A DNA stretch of 64,000 nucleotides from Chloroflexaceae bacterium (GTDB lineage: Bacteria; Chloroflexota; Chloroflexia; Chloroflexales; Chloroflexaceae), in the NCBI GenBank assembly GCA_025057155.1, contig JANWYD010000006.1, forward strand, positions 186,001-250,000, written 5' to 3'. Below are positions 1-7,400 of the stretch, in pieces. Under the pieces are notes generated by a model. That model was not told the DNA's origin, did no database searches, and worked only from the letters and a program-made list of their open reading frames with translations. The position numbers were made by a program, and so were the translations under genes. Every line of letters begins with the position of its first letter. Within the stretch, counting starts at the first letter, position 1.

Positions 1-1002
1 GGTGCCGTTGGGCGGGCCGTAGCGCCCGCCGGGCAAGGTGGTCCACAGACCCACGCCGGGGGCGGCGAGGTCAAGGTAGTCGCCGGTGTTGGAGAAGCCG
101 GTGATGGTATCGGTATTGCCAGTGGCCCCGACGGCGATCACATCAGGGTAGGCCGCCGGGTAGGTGACAGGGTTGCCGATCTCTCGCTCGTTGCCCGAAG
201 CGGCCACGAGCACGATCCCGCGCGCGGCGGCGTAGGCGATGGCCTCGCGTAGCAAGCGGCTGTCGCCCTCGCCGCCGAGGCTCATGTTGATCACCCGGGC
301 GCCGTTGTCGGCGGCCCAGCGGATGCCGGCGGCCAGACTGGCGTCGTTGCCGACTCCCCTGGCGTCAACGACCTTGACCGGCAGGATGCGACATTCCCAG
401 CAAAGGCCGGCTATGCCGGCGTTGTTGTCGGTATTGGCGGCGATCAGTCCGGCCACGGCGGTGCCGTGACCGTTGTCGTCGCGCGCGTCGGGGCTGCCGT
501 TGAGGGTGTTGAAGCCTGGAAGCACCTTGCCCGCCAGGTCGGGGTGGTCGCCGTCCACACCGCTGTCGAGCACTGCGACGACGACCGGCCCGCCGGTGGT
601 GATCGTCCAGGCCTCGGGGGCCTGGATGTTGCGCAGCCCCCACTGCTGGGGAAAGGCCGGGTCATTAGGCATGCGGCTGATCCGGCGGATACGGTTTGGT
701 TCGGCGTAGGCGACCCCCGGGGCGGCCAGGAGGCGGGCAGCGGCGACCTCCGGATCAATGGCGGCTGGCAGGCGCAGGCGGTAGATCGGCGCGTTGGGGG
801 CGAGGGCCTCGGCAGCGGAGACACGGAGCGCGGCAAGGCTAGCGGCCACTTCCGGCGCGGACGGCGTAGCGCCGGGGCGCAGCCACACGATGACCTCGCC
901 GGGCGCCGGGGCGCCGCCAGTCCGAGCGGAGACCGGGCGGGCGGCAAGGGGAACCATCAGGAGAAACAGGGCCAGGACGGCCCCGACGGAGGAGAGACGC
1001 AC
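1..1002 (-). CDS. Subtilisin-like (S8) serine protease, C-terminus cut by window edge
   Basis: This is a secreted S8-family peptidase, seen as 334 codons and open at the left edge. It starts at a GTG (1002-1000) preceded by GGAAGG about 9 nt upstream. Residues 1-26 are a signal peptide ending in an AxA-like PVSA site. An inhibitor-I9-like propeptide follows (about 30-105), ending in VAYAEPNR. The catalytic domain has Asp146 (VLDSGVD), His179 (NGHGT) and the oxyanion Asn271 (AASGNE). The visible part ends with residues PPNGT, exactly where family members continue into the GTSMA motif, so the catalytic serine lies just outside the window. No ATG fits this frame, so a start search limited to ATG would miss the gene. 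Function as an exported protease is confident; the substrate is unknown. Confidence 0.93.
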   Translation of the reverse strand, partial: MRLSSVGAVLALFLLMVPLAARPVSARTGGAPAPGEVIVWLRPGATPSAPEVAASLAALRVSAAEALAPNAPIYRLRLPAAIDPEVAAARLLAAPGVAYAEPNRIRRISRMPNDPAFPQQWGLRNIQAPEAWTITTGGPVVVAVLDSGVDGDHPDLAGKVLPGFNTLNGSPDARDDNGHGTAVAGLIAANTDNNAGIAGLCWECRILPVKVVDARGVGNDASLAAGIRWAADNGARVINMSLGGEGDSRLLREAIAYAAARGIVLVAASGNEREIGNPVTYPAAYPDVIAVGATGNTDTITGFSNTGDYLDLAAPGVGLWTTLPGGRYGPPNGT

Positions 1003-1333
1003 GGCAGATTTCCTTCCACGATGCAGCGCCTACAGGGTTGCGCTCGCCGGGCCGAAGCGCGAGCTGCACCAGTGCTTCGGCCTTAGATTGCCTCGGAGGG
1101 ACGGCAACCCGTCGCGGCTCCATTGTACCCGGTTCGCGGCACCGATTCAGAAACCTCTCGCGGAGGGTGTGAGGGGATGGGAAGATAGCCGCCAAAACCA
1201 CTAAAAATCTGAAGTTTGGGGCTCACCCCCAGGCATAGGCATGAGCCCTGAGAATGCGGAACGCCTCGCTTTGCGCTTCCGCGAAGCGGGCTGTATAATC
1301 GCCACAGGGCCTGTCACAGAAGCACGGCACGCT
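1003..1333. promoter_or_regulatory. Divergent promoter region between protease and flippase-like gene
   Basis: No gene is supported in this 330-bp gap. On the plus strand TTGCGC (1271-1276) and a perfect TATAAT (1294-1299) are separated by exactly 17 bp. This predicts a transcript starting near 1306 and supports the ATG at 1334 for the next gene. On the minus strand the complement of 1122-1127 reads TACAAT and may be the -10 box for the protease, but its -35 box is poor. Confidence 0.7.
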
Positions 1334-2344
1334 ATGTCGTTACGAACCCTGCAGGGCAAACTCCTCGCTGCACTACTGCTCGGCCTGGCAGTGGCGATCG
1401 TGATGGGCCTGGCCAGCGACGCCCGCGCGGTGTGGCGCGATCTGGGCGCGTTTCGCTGGGCCTGGTTGCCCTTCATCCTTGGTCTTACCGCCCTGAACTA
1501 CCTGCTGCGCTGGCTGAAGTGGGAATACTACCTGCGCCGGCTGGGTCTGGGTCACGGGGTTAGTCGCCTGGATAGCGGGTTAATCTTCACCGCTGGCCTG
1601 GTGATGTCGGTGACCCCTGGCAAGCTGGGCGAAGTGTTCAAGTCGGTGTTGCTCAAGCGAGTGAACGGGGCGGCAGTGAGCCGTTCAGCGCCGGTGGTGC
1701 TGGCCGAACGGCTCACCGACGGCCTGGCGATGCTGTTGCTGATGGCCATGGGGCTGATGCTCTATCCTCCGGCGCGATTTGCCTTTGTGGCGCTGGTGGT
1801 AGCGGCGCTGGCCGGGATTCTGGCGCTCCAGCATCGGCGCCTTGTTGGGGGGGTGATTGAGGGCACGGGCCGCTTGCCGTTCGGCGCGAAGGTTGCACCC
1901 CGGCTGCGCGCCACGTATGCCAGCACCCGGGAGTTGTTGGAATGGCGCGTCTTGCTCACCGCCACGCTCATCAGCGTCGTCTCCTGGGGCTGTGAATGCC
2001 TGGCCTTCTACTTTGTGCTGGTCGGCGTCGGAGTGGCAGGCACGCCACTGCTGCTCTTGCAGGCGACATTTATCTTCGCCGCGAGCACCCTGTTCGGGCT
2101 AGTCTCGTTCCTGCCGGGCGGCCTGGGCGTGAGCGAAGCGAGCAGCGCAGGCTTGCTGATGGCAATCGTGGGACTGGCTGCCAGCACGGCCGCCACGGCG
2201 ACGATTATCATACGCTTTTGCACCCTGTGGTTCGGCGTCTTGCTGGGAGTGATCGCTCTGGCCTGGTTCGGTCGCCGCTACCGGATGGACGAGCAAGCTG
2301 AAGCCGCGCGGGAACCGGTGGAAGAGGCGGGGGTCAAGATCTGA
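1334..2344 (+). CDS. Lysylphosphatidylglycerol synthase TM-like / UPF0104 flippase-family membrane protein
   Basis: A 336-residue integral membrane protein with about eight hydrophobic segments. It contains the family pattern of a short cytoplasmic start, a Y-L-R-W-L-K-W-E-Y-Y segment after TM2, a 'TPGKLGEVFKS' loop (around residues 95-105) and a late 'FLPGGLGVSEA' loop (around 260-270). These loops typify the LPG synthase TM/AglD/MprF-N group, which flips or handles lipid-linked substrates. An upstream in-frame ATG at 1241 exists. It lies ahead of the consensus promoter at 1271-1299, so the ATG at 1334 is preferred. The MprF lysyl-transferase domain is absent, so this is the stand-alone membrane module. 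The substrate is unknown. Confidence 0.8.
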   Translation: MSLRTLQGKLLAALLLGLAVAIVMGLASDARAVWRDLGAFRWAWLPFILGLTALNYLLRWLKWEYYLRRLGLGHGVSRLDSGLIFTAGLVMSVTPGKLGEVFKSVLLKRVNGAAVSRSAPVVLAERLTDGLAMLLLMAMGLMLYPPARFAFVALVVAALAGILALQHRRLVGGVIEGTGRLPFGAKVAPRLRATYASTRELLEWRVLLTATLISVVSWGCECLAFYFVLVGVGVAGTPLLLLQATFIFAASTLFGLVSFLPGGLGVSEASSAGLLMAIVGLAASTAATATIIIRFCTLWFGVLLGVIALAWFGRRYRMDEQAEAAREPVEEAGVKI

Positions 2345-2410
2345 GCCGATGGACAGCGGCGCAACCAGGAGGCCTCCGCTTTCAAACGAGTACGCTATGA
2401 TTCTGGCTTG

Positions 2411-2490
2411 TGGATTTCGGATTTTGGATTTATGGTCTCTCAATGAGACCTGGAGATACTGCGCCTGCATCCTGTTCCACAGGAATTGGC
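2411..2490 (+). repeat. Heptad array plus 47-nt tail (repeat family 1, copy a)
   Basis: A degenerate TTTTGGA array (2411-2433) is followed by a 47-nt tail (2444-2490) that starts TGAGACCTGG and ends CACAGGAATTGGC. The same layout is found at 11658-11744, at 25869-25958 (minus strand) and at 52020-52111. Here it lies just in front of the HIT gene, which has its own ribosome-binding site (GAGAGGAG) further downstream. Confidence 0.75.
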
Positions 2491-2509
2491 TGACAGAGAG
2501 GAGAACGGT

Positions 2510-2932
2510 ATGGCCTCGGTCTTCTCGCGGATTGTCAGGGGTGAACTGCCGGCTGCCAAAGTGTATGAGGATGACCTGACCCTGGCGTTTTTAGACATCA
2601 ATCCGGCATCGCGCGGGCATACCCTGGTGATCTGTAAGGACGAATACCCTGATCTGCTCGATCTGCCTCCGGAGCTAGTAGCGGCGGTGGCGCGCACCAC
2701 CCAGATTGTTGCGCGAGGGATCAAGGCCGCGCTGCAACCCGATGGCTTCAATATTATCCAGAACAACGGGGCCGCAGCCGGTCAAGTTGTGTTCCACTAT
2801 CACGTGCACGTCATCCCACGCTGGGCCGGCGACAATGCCGTGCGCGGCTGGCGCCCCGGCACGGCCGTGCACGATGAACTCAACCAGACTGCGGAGTTGA
2901 TCCGGAACCAGATCGGCAAGGAGGGCGCATGA
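2510..2932 (+). CDS. HIT family protein (histidine-triad nucleotide hydrolase)
   Basis: A 140-residue HIT-superfamily protein, a small cytosolic nucleoside-phosphoramidate or dinucleotide hydrolase. The diagnostic histidine triad HYHVHVIP lies at residues 96-103 (His96, His98, His100), and the family's FLDINP (28-33) and NNGAAAGQ (85-92) motifs are present. Length is normal for the HINT/Hit branch. The start at 2510 is chosen because GAGAGGAG lies 7-8 nt upstream; an in-frame ATG at 2486 would fall within the repeat tail and lacks a site. The stop overlaps the start of the next gene by four bases (ATGA), so the two are probably co-translated although they look functionally unrelated. Confidence 0.93.
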   Translation: MASVFSRIVRGELPAAKVYEDDLTLAFLDINPASRGHTLVICKDEYPDLLDLPPELVAAVARTTQIVARGIKAALQPDGFNIIQNNGAAAGQVVFHYHVHVIPRWAGDNAVRGWRPGTAVHDELNQTAELIRNQIGKEGA

Positions 2933-3867
2933 GTGATGGCGGTTCTTCCGAGCCGCGACACCTTGAGTTCGTGACCGAAAACCGGTATCCTATTATGTCA
3001 ATCAGCAACCAGGGTGACAAACGACAGCCAGAGGAACGGCGCACCGGCAGCGGTAGACGCATTGAGCGGACCGCGGGAACGAACCAGCTCCTTCGCTGGG
3101 GACTGCTGCTCCTCGCTGGTCTGGTAGTGCTGCTGCTGCTATGGCTATTGCTGAGCGGGTTAGGCATGGTGCGCCTGCCAGGCCAGGGGGTCGCGCCTGT
3201 ACCCACCCGCGTGCTGCTGGGGGCCGAGGTCCCGCCAGCGCAGGCCGTGACCGTGGGGTTGCAGCCGGCATCGAGCGCGATCAATGCCGGGGTGCCTCCG
3301 GTGGGCGCGCTGGCGTATGCGCTGCCGGAAGTGTCGCCGCGTTTCGCGAGCTACTATGAGACAATGGGAGGCGTGCGGATCTTTGGCCTGCCGCTGGCGG
3401 CCCCGGAGATCGTGAATGGGCGCGAGGTGCAGTGGTTCGAGCGGGCGCGGCTGGAGCACTGGCCGGAATTTGCGGGCACACCTTATGAGGTGCAGCCGGG
3501 TTTGATCGGAAGAGAGTTCACCGAGGGACGCAGCTTCGCCCGCCCGAGTTTTTTTGTCAGCACGCCCGAGCTGCGCTTTGTGCCCGAAACAGGGTATAGT
3601 CTGGGCGGGCGCTTCCTGCAATTCTGGGAGGCGCACGGCGGCCTCCGGGTCTTCGGCTTCCCAATCAGCGAGGAGTTCGACGAAGTGTTGCCCGATGGCC
3701 GCGCCTATCGGGTGCAGTACTTCGAGCGGGCGCGGATGGAGTACCACCCTGAGTTCGCCGGCACACCCGACGAGGTGCAGCTCGGGCTACTGGGCCTGGC
3801 GCTCTACCGTGGCGAGCCGCGCCCCACAACGGTGCAGCCAGTGCCGACGCCGGCGCCGTTGCCGTAG
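2929..3867 (+). CDS. Membrane-anchored protein with duplicated FERARxExxPEFAGTP domain
   Basis: A 312-residue protein with a charged N-terminus, one membrane segment (about residues 62-85, rich in L and V) and an extracellular part. That part contains two copies of a roughly 60-residue unit. The first has GGVRIFGLP, then QWFERARLEHWPEFAGTP and VQPGLIG. The second has GGLRVFGFP, then QYFERARMEYHPEFAGTP and VQLGLLG. I recognise this as a repeat frequent in Chloroflexota surface proteins, resembling LGFP-like repeats, but I know no function. The ATG at 2929 overlaps the HIT stop codon. A second start at 2995 (MSISNQ) would leave only the anchor and repeats and is a real alternative. Confidence 0.75.
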   Translation: MSDGGSSEPRHLEFVTENRYPIMSISNQGDKRQPEERRTGSGRRIERTAGTNQLLRWGLLLLAGLVVLLLLWLLLSGLGMVRLPGQGVAPVPTRVLLGAEVPPAQAVTVGLQPASSAINAGVPPVGALAYALPEVSPRFASYYETMGGVRIFGLPLAAPEIVNGREVQWFERARLEHWPEFAGTPYEVQPGLIGREFTEGRSFARPSFFVSTPELRFVPETGYSLGGRFLQFWEAHGGLRVFGFPISEEFDEVLPDGRAYRVQYFERARMEYHPEFAGTPDEVQLGLLGLALYRGEPRPTTVQPVPTPAPLP

Positions 3868-3873
3868 GGACGT

Positions 3874-4302
3874 ATGCCTGAGAGCGATCGCTTCATTGAG
3901 GTGGCGCGCGCTCACGGCTTCAGCGCCGAGGCCGCCGCAGCGGCGCTGGCGACGCTGCAGGCCCGCCTGGCCGAACGGGGGGTGCAAACGCGCCGCTTCT
4001 ATGGCTACCGAACCACTGGCGGCGCGTCCGGAGCGTCAGAAGGCGGCAGAGAGGCGCCCCGTCCGCGGCTGCTCCTGGTGTTCCCGAGCGCCGATGCCGC
4101 CCTTGGCTTTGCTCAACGCCATCGTCTTGGACGCTCGCCACGCCTGGTCGCTCTGAGTCTCTCCCAGGCTCTGGCTGCGCTGCTCCAACGCCCGGCTATT
4201 CAGGCGCTCTTGATTGCCGACGAACAGGCGGAAGAGGCCGCCCCTGGCCTGCCGCCCGGCCTGCGACTCGAACGCAAGGCGCTGCTTGACCTCCTGCGGT
4301 AA
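3874..4302 (+). CDS. Hypothetical protein, 142 aa
   Basis: A small soluble protein, starting six bases after the previous stop and so probably in the same transcript. Residues 1-45 are predicted helical (repeated Ala and Arg/Glu). A middle section around residues 65-110 alternates hydrophobic beta-like and helical stretches (LLLVFPSADAALGFAQRH, LVALSLSQALAALL), giving the look of a small alpha/beta fold. No catalytic motif, signal peptide or membrane segment is visible and I do not recognise a family. High Ala/Arg codon use matches the neighbours, and antisense frames are less convincing, so it is likely real. Confidence 0.6.
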   Translation: MPESDRFIEVARAHGFSAEAAAAALATLQARLAERGVQTRRFYGYRTTGGASGASEGGREAPRPRLLLVFPSADAALGFAQRHRLGRSPRLVALSLSQALAALLQRPAIQALLIADEQAEEAAPGLPPGLRLERKALLDLLR

Positions 4303-4495
4303 GAACCGGCTCTGCTCGATGGAAAGGCATAGGAGACGATGTCTCCCCGGGGCTGATGCAGCGTCTGGCGCTTCTGACCCTCACCCCTGACTCTCTCCCC
4401 TCGACGACTATGCATTCCCCCCTATGGCGCATCGCCAGCGATGGATGGGAAGGTGGTATACTGCCTCCGTGATGCGCGCGAAAGAGGGACGTTCG

Positions 4496-7400
4496 GTGAT
4501 AACCTTGCTGCGCCTGCTGGCTCGGATCTGGACGGTTGTCCTGGGCGGTACAGCGCTGGCGCTATGGCTGGCCCTGCTGGCGCGGGCCGCCATCCCTCTC
4601 ACACCCTTCGCGCCAGCTCCCACGGTGCTGGCCATCGAGCCGCCGGATCAGGCTGCCGACGTGCTGCCACGCACGTCAATTGCCATCCGCTTTAGCGCTC
4701 CGATGAACCGTGCAGCGACCGCTGCTGCGCTGCGCATCTCCCCGGCGACGCCGGGAAGCCTGACCTGGTCGCCTGATGCAACGACGCTCACTTTTCAACC
4801 AGACACAACCCTGCTACCGGCGGTGACCTACACCGTCAGCCTCGATGAGCGGGCGCTGGGGCGCTGGTGGCGACCGCTGGCCCAACCGGTCAGCGTGCGC
4901 TTCGGCACCGCCCCGCAGCCAGCGGTGGTCGCCGCGCTGCCCGATGGCGCCGGCGTCGCCCCGGATACGTCGCTCGCTGTGGTCTTCAGCCAGCCTATGG
5001 TCCTTCCCGAGGCGGCCGGACAACCAGTGGAGATGCCGCACTTGCAGTTCGATCCGCCTTTCCCGGCGACCTTCCGCTGGCTTGACCAGCATACGCTGCA
5101 GATTCGTCCGATGACGCCGCTGGCGCCGGCCACACCCTACACGGTTACGATTGCCCCCAACCTCGCTGACCTGCGCGGCGCGGAGCTTGGCGCGCCCTTT
5201 GTCTGGCGCTTCAGCACGGCCTGGCCCGAGGTGATCGAGCGCGCCCCCGCCGATGGCGCCCGCTGGGTCGCATCGCGCATGCCGCTGACCCTGCGCCTGG
5301 CCGCCGCGGCGCCCCCGGAGCAAATCGAGCGCGCCCTGCGGATCGAGCCGCCGGTTGAGGGCGATCTCGCCACGGCGATCATCTCCGCAACCCAGGTGGT
5401 GACTTTTACTCCGCGTTCGGGCTGGCAGCCGGGGATCAGCTATACGGTGCGGCTGGCCGATCCGCTCGACGAGGAGGGCGGGATGGCGCCCTGGAGCTTC
5501 ACCGTCGCTCCGGAACCGCGGCTGGAAGCCTTCTTCCCCGGACAGGGGCAGGTTATCGCCCCTGGACAGGAGATTCGTCTGGTCTTTAGTTCTCCGATGA
5601 GCGAGGAGGCGCTACGGGCCGGGCTGCGTTTCGATCCTCCCGTGGGTGAGGTTGCCATCACCATCAGCGAGACGGAGGTGCGCCTGCGCCCTGAGCTGCG
5701 CCCATCCACACGCTATACGATGACTCTGGCGGCGGGCACGCCCGACCTGGCCGGTTCACCGCTGGCAAGCGATGTCGTGATCGGACTGCGCACCGCCCCG
5801 GCGGCGCCCGCGCTCACTGCACCGGCGGCCTTCGATGGGATCATCGTCCTGCCGGAGAAGGCGCCTGCGGCGGTAGAACTGGAGCGCACCAGTCTGACAG
5901 CGCTGGATCTACGCCTCTATGCGCTTGATGAAGCGACCTTGCTGCTGGCGGCGGCGCTGCGCCCCGACGAACGCGAGGGATTCAACCCCGAGCGATACGG
6001 GCAACCGCTGGCGCGGAGCTGGCGAGTGGAGCTGCGCGATCCGTCCGGCGTCCCGGCGCGCTCGCGGGTGCCGGTGGGGTTGAGCGATGGCGAGGCCCTC
6101 GCGCCGGGCGCGTACTTTCTCCGCGCGCGTAGCCCCGAAGGTCCACGGGCTGATCTGTTGTTGCTCGTCTCGACGGTGCGATTGACCCTGCGCGTCGTTG
6201 GAGAGCAGGCGCTGGTATGGGCCACTGACTCCAGGAGCGGCGCGCCGCTGGCCGATCTTCCAGTGGCGCTCTATCGCGGAAGCACGCTGCTTGCGCGTGG
6301 ACGAACCGATGCCGATGGGTTATGGGTCACGACCGTCGCCGAGGGCGCGGGGCCGCTCATCGCAACAGCGGGGAGCGATCGCCCGGCAGTCGTGCGCGCC
6401 GACTGGGCGCCTGTCACCGCAGCTACACCCGCCTACCGCAGCCTGATCTTCATTGATCGGCCCGTCTACGCTCCCGGTGATACGCTCCAGATGAGCGGCC
6501 TCACCCGCAGACGCGATCCCGGCGGCCTGTTCGTCGCGCCCGCGCCGGACGCGCCCTGCCGCATGCAACTGCGCCCGCTAGCCGGCGGCACGGAGTCGAT
6601 CCCGCCGGCAACCTGCGCTATCGAGCCTGTCAGCGGGATCGCGCGCGGAACGCTGACCCTCCCGCCGGATCTCGAACCCGGCGAGTATCGCCTGACGACC
6701 CGGATCGGCGACTCGGCCAGCAGCGTTGTGTTGCGCGTTGCGCCCCGAGACGGCGCGCCGGTCTTCGTCCTTGCCGTCTTCGAGGAACCCGGTGGGCTAC
6801 GGATACGGCTGGAGCGCAACGGCCTGCCACTGGCCGGCGCGGCGCTCAACTGGCGTCTGGGACTGGAACCGCTGGGGCCGCCGCCAACCCCGCCGGGCTA
6901 CCAGCTTGAGAACATAGCCGCCGAGACGGTGACGCTGGCAGGTAGCGGCAGCGCCGACGCCAGGGGAGAATTGCGCATCACCTTCCCGGCGCGTCCCTCC
7001 GTGGCCACGCGTTATCGCCTGTGGGTCGCCCTTGCCGCATCCGGCGGTGAAAGTGGCGTCGCAACCGAAGGCATGCTCGCCGGAGGAGCGCCGCTGGTCG
7101 CGGTGAGTCTTCCCGAACGGTTCATCGTCAGTGACCGGCGCGGCAGCGTGGCCCTGCTGGCCCTCGACGGGCTGGGGCGCCCGGTTCCCGGCGCGCGGGT
7201 GAAGATCGAGGTGACGCGGGCAGGCGGCAGCGCGCCACTGCTGGTGCGCCAGGCCGTCACCGAGGCCGATGGACGCGCCGGGGTGCAATTGCCATTGCTC
7301 AATCCTGGCCACTACCAGATCAGCGCCTCGGCAGGCGGCCCCGCGACCACGACGGAGCTATGGGTGACAGGCGGGCGCTTTGCCAACTGGGGCCTTCCCG

